A stretch of DNA of 64,000 nt. It comes from Granulosicoccus sp964594905. Lineage in GTDB: Bacteria > Pseudomonadota > Gammaproteobacteria > Granulosicoccales > Granulosicoccaceae. Each line of letters opens with the position of its first letter. Within the stretch, counting starts at the first letter, position 1. The notes beneath the pieces are model-generated. The model was not told the origin of the DNA. It did not search any database and saw only the letters and a program-made list of their open reading frames with translations. This document shows, piece after piece, positions 1-9,415 of the stretch. Position numbers and translations under genes: made by a program. The stretch is from positions 1-64,000 of the forward strand of contig CAZQOI010000001.1 of assembly GCA_964594905.1 (NCBI GenBank), read 5' to 3'.

Positions 1-164
1 TCAGCTTCGATGAAGCGATCAATAAACGTCTCGGCGTTATGGATCAAACCGCGATTGTCATGTGTCGTGACAACGATCTGCCTGTAAAAGTTTTTAACAT
101 GAACCATGACGGTGATCTGATGCGACTGGTCATGGGCGAAAACGTCGGTACGACAGTCTCTTAA
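1..164 (+). CDS. pyrH: UMP kinase, C-terminal fragment
   Basis: Only the last 53 or so codons are in the window; the 5' part lies upstream. The translated tail reads SFDEAINKRLGVMDQTAIVM and later VFNM, then ends in GENVGTTVS. This matches the conserved C-terminus of bacterial UMP kinase, which phosphorylates UMP to UDP for pyrimidine nucleotide synthesis. The stop TAA is at 162-164, 18 bases before frr. The order pyrH-frr-uppS is standard in proteobacteria and supports the call. Confidence 0.9.
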   Translation, partial: SFDEAINKRLGVMDQTAIVMCRDNDLPVKVFNMNHDGDLMRLVMGENVGTTVS

Positions 165-182
165 ACTCAAGCGGAAACGGCC

Positions 183-740
183 ATGATTGACGATATCCTA
201 AAAGACGCCAAGACTCGAATGAGCAAAAGTGCCGAGTCGCTGGAAAACGAACTATCGCGTATGCGCACCGGCCGCGCGCACCCGAGCCTCTTGGAAAACG
301 TCAAAGTGGACTACTACGGTGCAGAATCACCGTTGAGTCAAGTGGCGAACATTAATACAGAGGATGCCCGCATGCTCACAGTGACTCCTTGGGAGCAATC
401 CATGGTGCCTGCTGTGGAGAAGGCCATCATTAATGCCGATCTGGGACTCAACCCGAACACAGCGGGTAATGTCATTCGAGTGCCCGTTCCACCGATGACT
501 GAAGAGCGGCGTAAGGATATGGTCAAAATGGTGCGCGGAGAGGCGGAGAGCGCACGAGTTGCTGTGCGTAATATTCGACGCGATGCTAACGGTGATCTGA
601 AAGAACTTGAAAAGGAAAAAGAAATTTCCAAGGATGATTTGCGGCGTTCTGAAGAATCGGTGCAAAAACTGACCGATGCGGCTATCAAAGAAATCGATGA
701 AGTCTTGTCCAAGAAAGAAACTGATCTGATGGAAGTATAG
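183..740 (+). CDS. frr: ribosome recycling factor
   Basis: This 185-residue protein has exactly the usual length of ribosome recycling factor. With EF-G it splits the post-termination ribosome in the cytoplasm. The family signature MRTGRAHPSLL is at about residues 27-37, the NTEDARMLTV/PWEQ segment and VIRVPVPPMTEERRKDMVK follow, and the C-terminal helical hairpin is rich in Lys and Glu. The ATG at 183 lies 18 bases after pyrH, as expected for a co-transcribed pair. Confidence 0.97.
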   Translation: MIDDILKDAKTRMSKSAESLENELSRMRTGRAHPSLLENVKVDYYGAESPLSQVANINTEDARMLTVTPWEQSMVPAVEKAIINADLGLNPNTAGNVIRVPVPPMTEERRKDMVKMVRGEAESARVAVRNIRRDANGDLKELEKEKEISKDDLRRSEESVQKLTDAAIKEIDEVLSKKETDLMEV

Positions 741-774
741 GTGCGCGCCTTTCGCGTTCCACAGTTGTAATTCA

Positions 775-1515
775 ATGAGCACAGAAAGCACGGCATTTCC
801 GCGTCATGTTGCCATTATCATGGATGGTAACGGACGTTGGGCACGCAAACGTGGCAAGCCAAGAGCTGCCGGTCACCAACAAGGATTTCGCAATACGCGC
901 GATATAGTTGAGGCCTGTGTTCGGCATGAAGTTGAGGCGTTAACCTTATTCGCCTTCTCCAGCGAAAACTGGAAGCGACCGGAAAAAGAAGTTGGGTTGC
1001 TCATGGACCTGTTTCTGCGCGCACTCAAAAGTGAGGTCAGTAAACTCAAAGAAAATAATGTTTGCATAAGCTTCATTGGCGAGCGATCAGCGTTTAATGA
1101 AAAGCTTCGTGAAGAGATGGCCAGTGCGGAAACAGCGACTAAAGACAATACCGGTCTGAAGCTTGCCATTGCCGTGAACTACGGTGGGCGCTGGGATATT
1201 GTCAATGCTGCCCGTTCATTGGCACAGGCTGTTGCTGATAAAAAGCTGTTACCAGAAGACATCGACATCGAGCTTTTCGCAGAGCATGTGTCACTTCGCG
1301 ATGTCAGCGAACCTGATCTTTTTATTCGCACCGGTGGCGAGCAGCGTATCAGCAACTATCTCTTGTGGCATCTTGCTTATACGGAGCTTTACTTTACTGA
1401 AGTGTTGTGGCCAGATTTTTCTGATATCGAGCTTGTAAAAGCTCTTGATTTCTATGCTGGAAGGCAACGACGTTTTGGCCAAACCGGTGAACAGGTAACA
1501 GGTACTGATGCTTAA
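775..1515 (+). CDS. uppS: undecaprenyl diphosphate synthase (cis-prenyltransferase)
   Basis: This cytosolic enzyme condenses isopentenyl diphosphate units on farnesyl diphosphate to make the C55 carrier precursor for peptidoglycan and O-antigen. The catalytic motif IMDGNGRWA is at residues 15-23 with the essential Asp at 17. FSSENWKRP and the late RTGGEQRISNYLLW segment are the other family signatures. At 246 residues it is of normal length. It overlaps cdsA by 8 bases, so the two are translationally close. Confidence 0.96.
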   Translation: MSTESTAFPRHVAIIMDGNGRWARKRGKPRAAGHQQGFRNTRDIVEACVRHEVEALTLFAFSSENWKRPEKEVGLLMDLFLRALKSEVSKLKENNVCISFIGERSAFNEKLREEMASAETATKDNTGLKLAIAVNYGGRWDIVNAARSLAQAVADKKLLPEDIDIELFAEHVSLRDVSEPDLFIRTGGEQRISNYLLWHLAYTELYFTEVLWPDFSDIELVKALDFYAGRQRRFGQTGEQVTGTDA

Positions 1516-2323
1516 AACCCGAATTATTACCGCTGTCGTTATGCTGCTCGTTTTTGTTACCGCACTGTTTCTGGCTTCAGAAAGCGTTTTCGCATTGCTA
1601 TTGGCGGCCGTCGTAGCAGCGTCTGCTTGGGAATGGAGCCGCTTAAGTGGTATCAAGGATGAAAATCTACAAACAGCCTATGCCGCAGCTATCGGTCTTC
1701 TAGCGTTGGTGTTCTTGTATTTTCCACAATCCGAAACTTTTATGCGTTGGACAATGTTAGTGGGTTTCTTGTTCTGGATGGCAGTACCAGCAATCTTCTA
1801 TCTCAATCCTGTACATGAGCCCATCGTTTCACCTAACAACAGGCTATTGATCACGGGTCCCTTGGTTTTCATTATCTGTGTGCTCGGAGTTCAGTTCTTG
1901 CGCAGTTATGATGGTGCTGCTTCTCCCTGGTTGTTGTTGTACTCCCTTGCCATTGTCTGGTGTATGGATATTGGCGCTTACTTTGCCGGGCGCAGATTTG
2001 GCAAAAATAAACTAGCGCCATCGATCAGCCCAGGAAAGACATGGGAAGGGGTGTATGGAGGTTTTGCTGTTACGTTTGTGTTTTTTCTATTGGCACTCAT
2101 CGTTGGTGACTGGCCTGAGAACTCGACCATCAAACTATTGCTTGCGACCCTGATTGCTGCTTGTGTTTCAGTCGTTGGTGATCTCTATGAGAGTCGTGTC
2201 AAACGCGCTGCTGACATGAAGGACAGTAGTCAATTGTTGCCTGGTCACGGGGGTGTACTGGATCGCATTGACAGCGTGCTTGCTGCGGTTCCGCTCTTTA
2301 CCTTCCTCTGGGTTTGGTTGTGA
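1508..2323 (+). CDS. cdsA: phosphatidate cytidylyltransferase (CDP-diacylglycerol synthase)
   Basis: This integral membrane enzyme turns phosphatidic acid and CTP into CDP-diacylglycerol for phospholipid synthesis. The 271 residues hold several hydrophobic segments (for example 8-35, 55-75, 190-215). The C-terminal CDS signature is visible: SRVKRAADMKDSS followed by PGHGGVLDRIDS. SPGKTWEG in the middle is also typical. The ATG start lies inside the end of uppS, and the stop TGA overlaps the likely GTG start of dxr. Confidence 0.95.
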   Translation: MLKTRIITAVVMLLVFVTALFLASESVFALLLAAVVAASAWEWSRLSGIKDENLQTAYAAAIGLLALVFLYFPQSETFMRWTMLVGFLFWMAVPAIFYLNPVHEPIVSPNNRLLITGPLVFIICVLGVQFLRSYDGAASPWLLLYSLAIVWCMDIGAYFAGRRFGKNKLAPSISPGKTWEGVYGGFAVTFVFFLLALIVGDWPENSTIKLLLATLIAACVSVVGDLYESRVKRAADMKDSSQLLPGHGGVLDRIDSVLAAVPLFTFLWVWL

Positions 2324-3525
2324 CTCAAGCGCAAGCGGTCACTCTGCTTGGCTCTACTGGATCGATAGGCAACAGTACACTCGACGTTATAGCGCGGCAC
2401 CCTGATCGCTATTCAGTCTTTGCTTTGTCTGCCAACACCAATGTTGACGATCTGTTCTTGCAAATCAAAAACTATAGACCTCGACATGCCGTAATGGTCG
2501 ATGAGGCGGCTGCAGAGGTATTGCGAAGCCGTTGTCAACAAGCTGGTTTGGACGTCATCATTGGGCAAGGTGATGCGGCATTGAGCTCCATTGCCAACGA
2601 CCCCGCAGTTGATGTAGTAGTCGCGGCGATTGTTGGGGCAGCCGGCTTACTGCCAACTTTCGCCGCGGTTTCGGCCGGTAAGCGGCTCTTACTGGCAAAT
2701 AAGGAAGCGCTGGTCATGAGCGGCGAAATCATGATGCGCGCAGCGACTGATTCCGGCGCATTGATGATGCCAGTGGACAGCGAGCATAACGCCATCTTTC
2801 AGAGCCTTCCAGTCAGTTTTGTCGATGGTCAAGCAGTCATAGATCGCTCCGGAATTGTAAAAATTTTGTTGACAGCGTCTGGTGGACCATTACGAACTTG
2901 CACGTTTTCCGAGCTGGCTGTTGTAACACCGCAACAAGCGCTCAAGCACCCAAATTGGTCAATGGGTCCAAAAATTTCGATCGATTCGGCAACGATGATG
3001 AACAAAGGCTTGGAGGTCATCGAAGCCTGTCATCTTTTCGCTGTGGGTGTTGACGACATCGAAGTGGTGGTGCACCCGCAGAGCATCATTCATTCGATGG
3101 TGAGTTACAAGGATGGCTCTGTGCTTGGTCAATTGGGGCGTCCAGACATGCGAACTCCGATTGCGCACGCGCTCGCCTGGCCAGATCGGGTCGATGCCGG
3201 GGTACAGCCACTGGATTTTTCGACCATGGCAACCCTCGCATTTGAGGCTCCAGACACCGAGCGTTTCCCGGCATTACGTCTCGCGTGTGAAGCTCAGAGA
3301 GCTGGTGGAACCGCTCCGGCAATTCTTAACGCTGCAAACGAAGTTGCGGTTGCCGCGTTTCTCGATGGATCTGTTGCATTTTTACAACTTATTCAAGTGG
3401 TTGAAGAAACTTTGTCACGCGCAAAAATATCCCCTGCCATCGATTTGCCCACTATCATTGAAGCAGACAAACAAGCACGACAAACGGCCTTTCAATTGAT
3501 CAGATCCAGCCAAGACTCTTCCTGA
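2320..3525 (+). CDS. dxr: 1-deoxy-D-xylulose 5-phosphate reductoisomerase
   Basis: This is the second step of the MEP isoprenoid pathway: NADPH-dependent rearrangement and reduction of DXP to MEP. The NADPH fold GSTGSIGNSTLDVI is near the N-terminus. The metal and substrate motifs VDSEHNAIFQ, SGGPLRT and WSMGPKISIDSATMMNKGLE follow in the right order. Length is about 400 residues, as in the family. I prefer the GTG at 2320, which overlaps the cdsA stop as GTGA, over the TTG at 2314. It lies next to uppS, which consumes the isoprenoid product. Confidence 0.95.
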   Translation: MTQAQAVTLLGSTGSIGNSTLDVIARHPDRYSVFALSANTNVDDLFLQIKNYRPRHAVMVDEAAAEVLRSRCQQAGLDVIIGQGDAALSSIANDPAVDVVVAAIVGAAGLLPTFAAVSAGKRLLLANKEALVMSGEIMMRAATDSGALMMPVDSEHNAIFQSLPVSFVDGQAVIDRSGIVKILLTASGGPLRTCTFSELAVVTPQQALKHPNWSMGPKISIDSATMMNKGLEVIEACHLFAVGVDDIEVVVHPQSIIHSMVSYKDGSVLGQLGRPDMRTPIAHALAWPDRVDAGVQPLDFSTMATLAFEAPDTERFPALRLACEAQRAGGTAPAILNAANEVAVAAFLDGSVAFLQLIQVVEETLSRAKISPAIDLPTIIEADKQARQTAFQLIRSSQDSS

Positions 3526-3600
3526 AATCAAATCGATTAGGCACAACCTTTTTATTTTCTCACCTCAACTGTTTCAAGTAACCCCATTGATGAAGTGTTC

Positions 3601-4971
3601 ATGTTCAGCAACGTAGCGTTTAGTGTGCTCGCCTTCATCGTTGCGCTCGGGATCCTGGTTGCGATTCACGAGTTCGGCCATTTTTGGGTCGCCCGCAAGG
3701 TTGGCATCAAAGTGCAACGCTTCTCGGTTGGTTTTGGCAAAGCCCTGATTACGCGTCGTAGCAAACACGATGACACCGAATTCGTGCTCGCTGCCATTCC
3801 ACTCGGTGGTTACGTCAAGATGCTTGACGAAAGAGTTGAGCCCGTTGCCCCTCATGAGCGACACCGTGCATTCAATCAACAGCCTTTATGGGCACGAAGT
3901 GCCGTTGTAATTGCGGGGCCGCTTGCCAACTTTCTGCTGGCTATCGTGGCGTATTGGCTGGTTTTTGTGATGGGTATCAGCGGGATCGCACCTTTAATTG
4001 GTGAACCGACGCCGGGGTCAGCAGCTGACGATGCGGGATTTCAATTTGAAGATCGTATCGTGTCAGTCGACGGTCATGAGACGCCAACATGGAACGATGC
4101 GAGCATCGCTCTGATCGAATCATCGCTCGATGTTGAAGCGCCGCTTCCGATTGTTGTTGAGACCATTGATGGTAGTCGCACAGTAAGGCAGCTCGCTGTT
4201 ACCCAGGATGCCATGCTGAAATCCGATGGCAATGCGATTGCCGATCTCGGCTTCACCACGTGGTGGCCAAATGTCGATGCCAGGATAGGTGAGGTTGTAG
4301 ACGGCGGGGCCGCGGCAGCCGCTGGAATGCGTGTTGATGATCTTATCGTTGCAGTAGACGGAGAAACCATCGAGAACTGGCAAGCACTGGTCAACATCGT
4401 GCGTGTTAGTGCGGATAAGAATTTGAACGTCACTATCGATCGCGATGGATCGTTACAGCAACTGTCCTTGACTCCCGCAGCTGTTGATGTAGGTAATCAG
4501 ACGATCGGCCGAATAGGTGTGATTGAAACGCGTTCCTCGGAGATTAGGCAGAAAGCATCAGTTACGGTTCGTCATGGACCTCTGGATGCCTTTACTGGCG
4601 CGCTAAAACGAACGTGGGAAATGTCCGCCTTGACGCTTCGCATGTTGGGCAAACTGTTCGTCGGCCAAGCGTCCCTAGACAATATAAGTGGTCCAATCAG
4701 CATTGCGCAGTATGCTGGTCAGTCAGCCTCTATTGGGCTCGATCACTACATCAATTTTATTGCGCTCATCAGTATTAGTCTGGCAGTTCTGAATCTATTG
4801 CCGGTACCCATCCTTGATGGTGGTCATCTAGTTTTCTTTTTGGCCGAAGCGATTCGCGGCAAACCCTTGTCTGAGCGCGTCCATATGATTGGTCAGCAGA
4901 TCGGTATGGTGATGATTGGTAGTCTGATGTTTTTGGCGTTCTACAACGATGTTTGGCGGTTGATGCGATGA
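3601..4971 (+). CDS. rseP: site-2 intramembrane metalloprotease RseP
   Basis: RseP cleaves anti-sigma factors and remnant signal peptides within the inner membrane. The zinc motif HEFGH is at residues 23-27 in the first membrane helix, and the third ligand motif LLPVPILDGGH is near the C-terminus. Two PDZ-like regions lie between them (around 115-180 and 215-280). Length 456 is typical. The ATG at 3601 is preferred over a GTG two codons upstream (3595). The stop overlaps the bamA start as ATGA, and the dxr-rseP-bamA order is conserved in gammaproteobacteria. Confidence 0.95.
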   Translation: MFSNVAFSVLAFIVALGILVAIHEFGHFWVARKVGIKVQRFSVGFGKALITRRSKHDDTEFVLAAIPLGGYVKMLDERVEPVAPHERHRAFNQQPLWARSAVVIAGPLANFLLAIVAYWLVFVMGISGIAPLIGEPTPGSAADDAGFQFEDRIVSVDGHETPTWNDASIALIESSLDVEAPLPIVVETIDGSRTVRQLAVTQDAMLKSDGNAIADLGFTTWWPNVDARIGEVVDGGAAAAAGMRVDDLIVAVDGETIENWQALVNIVRVSADKNLNVTIDRDGSLQQLSLTPAAVDVGNQTIGRIGVIETRSSEIRQKASVTVRHGPLDAFTGALKRTWEMSALTLRMLGKLFVGQASLDNISGPISIAQYAGQSASIGLDHYINFIALISISLAVLNLLPVPILDGGHLVFFLAEAIRGKPLSERVHMIGQQIGMVMIGSLMFLAFYNDVWRLMR

Positions 4972-7268
4972 GTCGTTGGAATGTAATAGGTTTTTTATTG
5001 CTGATCTCAATGGCTGTGCTGCACGGTCAGGCTCGAGCTCAATCAACCGAATTTGTCGTATCCGATATCGTTGTCGAAGGCAACGAACGCATTGATCTTG
5101 GAACCGTGCTGACGTACTTGCCGGTGCGAACACGGGATCGCTTTGATCCTGCTGCCGACAGTGCGCGTGTTTTGCGAGCCCTGTATGAAACAGGACTATT
5201 TGAAGATGTGGTTATTAAGCGTAGGGCTGGCAATATTTTAGTCGTGGAGCTAGAAGAAAGGCCTTCGATCGGCAGTATCAGTATTGATGGCAACAAGAAA
5301 ATACCGACCGACGAGCTGGAGCAGTCGCTCAGGCAAGCGGATATAGCTCTCGGTCGTGTCTACAACCGGTCAATACTCGAGACAGTTGAGCGAGAACTTC
5401 GCCGCGTCTACTTCAGCGCTGGTAACTATGGCAGCGAAATCGATATCGATATAGAAGAACTCGAACGAAATCGAGTCGCACTGGATATCAACATTAGCGA
5501 AGGTGCGGTCGCGCGTATTGAGCACATCAATATAGTCGGCAACAAGTCGTTCACAGAATCAACGCTTCTGGATCTTTTGCAGTCGCGCGAAAAGACAATC
5601 AATCCTTTCAGTAGCGCAGATGAATACTCCCAGGTCAAATTAAGCGCAGACATTGAGGCTTTGCGCTCTTTCTACCAGGACAATGGTTTTATTCGCTTTG
5701 AGATTGATTCAACGCAAGTTTCCATTTCACCTGATAAGCGCGACATTTTTGTTGTTATCAACATTCGAGAAGGCGAACGCTATACGGTTCGTTCTGTCGA
5801 ACTCAGTGGTGATCTTGAAGTTCCCAAGACCGAACTTGAATCATTACTGAGTGTATCAAGTGACGATGTGTTTTCGCGTAAGGATATTGTTCGTAGTAGC
5901 AATTCAATCAGTGACAGGTTGGGGCAGGAAGGCTTTGCGTTTGCCAATGTGGACGTGATACCCGACATCAATGATGAAACTCGTGATGTCGGTTTGACCT
6001 TTGTTATTGCACCCGGTAAGCGAGTATATGTACGGCGTATTACGTTTGTAGGTCAATACAAGACACGTGATGAAGTCCTGCGCAGAGAAATGCGTCAGCT
6101 CGAAGGCAGCAGGTTTTCACCGGCACTGGTCAACCGTTCGCGTGTGCGACTACAACGTTTGGCGTTCATGCAAAGTGTTTCTATCCGGACACCGAGAGTA
6201 CCTGGTACTGACGATCAAGTAGATCTTGAAGTGACTGTCCAGGAGGGGCAGTCCGGATCTTTTAGCGCTGGTCTGGGTTATGGCAGTGACGGTGGTACCA
6301 CTGTGAATCTGGCTTTCCAACAGGACAACCTGTTTGGCACAGGTGAAAGTTTGCAATTTTCGTTTGACAACTCACGGACGACTCGTCAATTGTCTTTGTC
6401 GTTTCGTGATCCCTATTTCACGGATGATGGCATCAGCCGCACCGTCGGGGCTTTTATTCGTGAAACCGATACCAGTAACCAGGATTCGACGTCGCGATTT
6501 TTAACGAGTACACGTGGTGGTAGCGTGCGCTTTGGTGTTCCGTTAAGTGAGTTCTCGACGTTTCGCCTAGGCATTGGTTATGAGCGCACTGAAATTGGGG
6601 TAACCAGCGGTACTCCACCAGAAATCAGCGACTTTATCGATGCCAATGGTGACACCTTTGATTTGTTTGATCTCAACCTTGGTTTTACTTTTGACACCAG
6701 AAATCGAACCGTATTCGCAACGACCGGGGCTGTCAATCGCTTAACGTTTGAGGGCATTATTCCAGGCAGTGATCTGACCTTCTACAAATTGGGCTACACG
6801 TTTGAGTATTTCAAACCGATCACCGAGCGCTATACCTTCTCAACTACTTTGCGAGTGAATGCGGGGTACGGTTATGGCGACTTTGAAGAACTGCCGTTCT
6901 TCAAACGATTCTTTGCCGGTGGGGTACGAACCTTACGTGGCTTCCGAACTGGGACTCTGGGACCCAAGGACTCGCTGGGCAATGCCCAGGGTGGTGACTT
7001 CCGCACGCTTGGCACGGTTGAAATTATCTTCCCGCCACCGTTCGTTGAAGAGCCGGGCGCTACCCGATTTAGCGTCTTCACGGATTTCGGCAATGTCTTC
7101 GAAACCTATGACGAATTCGACGTAGATGAGTTTCGAGGCTCCTACGGCTTGGCATTTGTCTGGTTGTCTCCCGTCGGACCATTGACATTCAGTGTCTCAA
7201 ACCCCTATAACGAAGAAGAGGGCGACCGAGTGCAGGAATTCCAGTTCACAATCGGGTCGATATTCTAG
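4968..7268 (+). CDS. bamA: outer membrane protein assembly factor BamA
   Basis: BamA is the central Omp85 barrel that folds and inserts outer-membrane proteins. A Sec signal peptide ends around residues 25-27 (QARAQS). Five POTRA domains fill roughly residues 30-425, followed by a C-terminal barrel with the lid-loop motif RGFRTGTLGP. The protein ends in Phe (FTIGSIF), the usual barrel signature. The ATG at 4968 overlaps the rseP stop. An in-frame TTG at 4953 would put five extra residues before the signal peptide and is not preferred. Length 766 is normal. Confidence 0.96.
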   Translation: MSRWNVIGFLLLISMAVLHGQARAQSTEFVVSDIVVEGNERIDLGTVLTYLPVRTRDRFDPAADSARVLRALYETGLFEDVVIKRRAGNILVVELEERPSIGSISIDGNKKIPTDELEQSLRQADIALGRVYNRSILETVERELRRVYFSAGNYGSEIDIDIEELERNRVALDINISEGAVARIEHINIVGNKSFTESTLLDLLQSREKTINPFSSADEYSQVKLSADIEALRSFYQDNGFIRFEIDSTQVSISPDKRDIFVVINIREGERYTVRSVELSGDLEVPKTELESLLSVSSDDVFSRKDIVRSSNSISDRLGQEGFAFANVDVIPDINDETRDVGLTFVIAPGKRVYVRRITFVGQYKTRDEVLRREMRQLEGSRFSPALVNRSRVRLQRLAFMQSVSIRTPRVPGTDDQVDLEVTVQEGQSGSFSAGLGYGSDGGTTVNLAFQQDNLFGTGESLQFSFDNSRTTRQLSLSFRDPYFTDDGISRTVGAFIRETDTSNQDSTSRFLTSTRGGSVRFGVPLSEFSTFRLGIGYERTEIGVTSGTPPEISDFIDANGDTFDLFDLNLGFTFDTRNRTVFATTGAVNRLTFEGIIPGSDLTFYKLGYTFEYFKPITERYTFSTTLRVNAGYGYGDFEELPFFKRFFAGGVRTLRGFRTGTLGPKDSLGNAQGGDFRTLGTVEIIFPPPFVEEPGATRFSVFTDFGNVFETYDEFDVDEFRGSYGLAFVWLSPVGPLTFSVSNPYNEEEGDRVQEFQFTIGSIF

Positions 7269-7278
7269 GGGTTATTAG

Positions 7279-7890
7279 GTGCTGAATATGGCGACAATTT
7301 CCCGTTGGGCTTATTCGATCCGGACAAACTCGTCCAGGGGCTTTTCATTGAATAGATTTGGAACAGCGTGTTTGGGTATTGTCGCCTTGATTCTGTCAAC
7401 TGTGGCGGGCGTTCAGGCAGATGAAGGCCAGACATCACGTATTGGATTTGTCGATATTCCATACCTCATCGATCGTGCTCCACAGGCGCTTGATGCTGAG
7501 CAGCGACTCGAGGCTGAGTTCGCTCCGCGTCAATCAGAACTTGAAAGCCAGCGCGCCGAGCTTGCTGTCTTGAGTGCCCGGCTTAGCGATGCCTCACTGG
7601 ATCTTGTCGAGACTGAGGTCGCTCAGCTTGATCGTGAAGTGCGTGGACTTGAGCGCCGAATCAAGCGAAGTGAACAGGATTTTCGCGAAGAGCTGAACAT
7701 TCAGAAAAATAACGAATTCAAGAAGGTACGTATTTTGGTTCTAGAGGCGATTGCTCAGTTTGGCGAGCAACACGACTACGATCTCATCGTAAGTGATGGA
7801 GTGTTGTATGCCAATAAACGTATTGATGTAACCGAACGTATTCTTGAATCTTTATCGAAGGATTATTCACGCCTCCAATCAGCTAACTAG
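7279..7890 (+). CDS. skp: OmpH/Skp family periplasmic chaperone
   Basis: Skp holds unfolded outer-membrane proteins in the periplasm on their way to BamA. The N-terminus has a long polar stretch and then a hydrophobic core ending at VQADE, consistent with a Sec signal. After it, IGFVDIPYLIDRAPQA is the typical OmpH opening, followed by a long charged coiled-coil (residues about 65-150) and a small C-terminal strand segment. Start may be GTG 7279 or ATG 7288; the latter is only three codons in. It sits directly behind bamA, the conserved place. Confidence 0.9.
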   Translation: MLNMATISRWAYSIRTNSSRGFSLNRFGTACLGIVALILSTVAGVQADEGQTSRIGFVDIPYLIDRAPQALDAEQRLEAEFAPRQSELESQRAELAVLSARLSDASLDLVETEVAQLDREVRGLERRIKRSEQDFREELNIQKNNEFKKVRILVLEAIAQFGEQHDYDLIVSDGVLYANKRIDVTERILESLSKDYSRLQSAN

Positions 7891-7925
7891 AACTGATACC
7901 GGATTCAAGTGACGCGGAACCTGTC

Positions 7926-8927
7926 GTGAAACTCGGTGACATTGCCGACGAACTGGCGCTAGAACTCCATGGTGATGCGGAGCATGTCATCACGGCGATA
8001 GCGCCGATTGAATCAGCCAGCGCCGAACATCTGGCCTTTGTCATGGATGCACGCTATACCGACAGGCTCGCCAAATCTCATGCAGGCGTTGTTATAGTTC
8101 CAGCATCTTTGACCTCGCACGCACCTGGTAATTACCTCGTAGCTGATAATCCCTACGCGGCCTATGCCTCGGCAAGCTGGCTTCTATCACCGCCTGATGT
8201 AAATAAGGCTGGTATCCATTCAACTGCCATCGTAGATCCAACAGCGACTGTGTCGCCAACGGCCTGTATTGGTCCTGGTGTTGTGATCGGTGCTCATTGT
8301 CAAATCGGTGAGGGCGTATTTATGGGTGCCCATTGTGTGGTTGGTGAACACGTGTCGATTAATCAAGGTGTATATCTATTTCCGAGAGTCACGATATATA
8401 ACAAGGTATCAATCGGCAGTCATTCGAGAGTGCAGAGTGGTGCAGTACTTGGTAGTGAAGGTTTTGGCTATGCGCCAACTCGCAAGGGATGGCAAGCGAT
8501 CCAGCAGACTGGAGGCTTACAAATCGGTGAACGCGTGCATATCGGCGCTAACACAACGATAGACTGCGGTGCTCTTGAGCCAACAGTAATTGACAATGGA
8601 GTCATTCTGGACAACCAGATTCAGATTGCTCATAACGTTCATATTGGTGAAAATACAGCCATTGCTGGTTGCGTTGGCATCGCTGGTAGCACGCGAATCG
8701 GCAAGCATTGTCAGATTGGTGGTGCCTGCAATATCGTTGGCCATTTGATGATCACTGATAATGTAGTGCTCAATGCGGCATCATTGGTATCCCGATCAAT
8801 CACGAGCGCTGGGCGCTACGGCTCAGGTACGCCGTTAATGCCCATCCAGGCCTGGCGTCGTAGCTTTGTTAACCTGGTCCGTCTTGATGACTTGGCGCGA
8901 CGGGTGCGACGTTTGGAGCGTGAGTAG
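7926..8927 (+). CDS. lpxD: UDP-3-O-acylglucosamine N-acyltransferase
   Basis: This is the third step of lipid A synthesis: transfer of a 3-hydroxyacyl chain from acyl-ACP to the 2-amino group of UDP-3-O-acylglucosamine. An N-terminal uridine-binding domain (1-95) precedes a left-handed beta helix of hexapeptide repeats (about 97-300). The catalytic His region QIAHNVHIGENTAIAG is present. Length 333 fits. Start is a GTG. The order skp-lpxD-fabZ-lpxA is the classic cluster. Confidence 0.95.
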   Translation: MKLGDIADELALELHGDAEHVITAIAPIESASAEHLAFVMDARYTDRLAKSHAGVVIVPASLTSHAPGNYLVADNPYAAYASASWLLSPPDVNKAGIHSTAIVDPTATVSPTACIGPGVVIGAHCQIGEGVFMGAHCVVGEHVSINQGVYLFPRVTIYNKVSIGSHSRVQSGAVLGSEGFGYAPTRKGWQAIQQTGGLQIGERVHIGANTTIDCGALEPTVIDNGVILDNQIQIAHNVHIGENTAIAGCVGIAGSTRIGKHCQIGGACNIVGHLMITDNVVLNAASLVSRSITSAGRYGSGTPLMPIQAWRRSFVNLVRLDDLARRVRRLERE

Positions 8928-8935
8928 TCGCTCTT

Positions 8936-9415
8936 ATGACAATACAAGGACAGGAGAAAAATTTGGAACCTCTGGATGACATACGTGAAATCCTGAAGTA
9001 TTTACCGCATCGTTATCCGTTCTTGTTGGTTGATCGGGTGTTGAGCTTCGAAAAGAACAAATCACTCACGGCGATGAAAAACGTCACTTTTAACGAGCCC
9101 ATTTTTACCGGACATTTTCCGCAAGCACCTATCTTTCCTGGTGTGCTGATTTTGGAAGCTCTTGCACAGTCGACCGCATTGTGTGCGTTCAAGAGTCTTG
9201 GTGGGTACCCAAGTGAGGAAACCCTCTATCTGCTGGTCGGCATTGACAAGGCACGTTTCAAACGCCAGGTTACACCCGGTGATCAGTTGTTTTTCGAGGT
9301 CGAAGTCGAAAAGGAAAAACGTGGCATCTGGCGGTTCGATGCGAAGGCTACAGTGGACGGTGAACTCGCTTGCTCAGCTGCGGTTTTGATCGCTAAAAAC
9401 GAGATAGACGATTGA
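8936..9415 (+). CDS. fabZ: 3-hydroxyacyl-ACP dehydratase FabZ
   Basis: FabZ dehydrates 3-hydroxyacyl-ACP in type II fatty acid synthesis and competes with LpxA/LpxD for the same acyl-ACP pool. The hotdog-fold signatures LPHRYPFLLVDRV and GHFPQAPIFPGVLILEALAQ carry the catalytic His and Glu. Length is 159 residues. The stop TGA overlaps the TTG start of lpxA (TTGA). Confidence 0.96.
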   Translation: MTIQGQEKNLEPLDDIREILKYLPHRYPFLLVDRVLSFEKNKSLTAMKNVTFNEPIFTGHFPQAPIFPGVLILEALAQSTALCAFKSLGGYPSEETLYLLVGIDKARFKRQVTPGDQLFFEVEVEKEKRGIWRFDAKATVDGELACSAAVLIAKNEIDD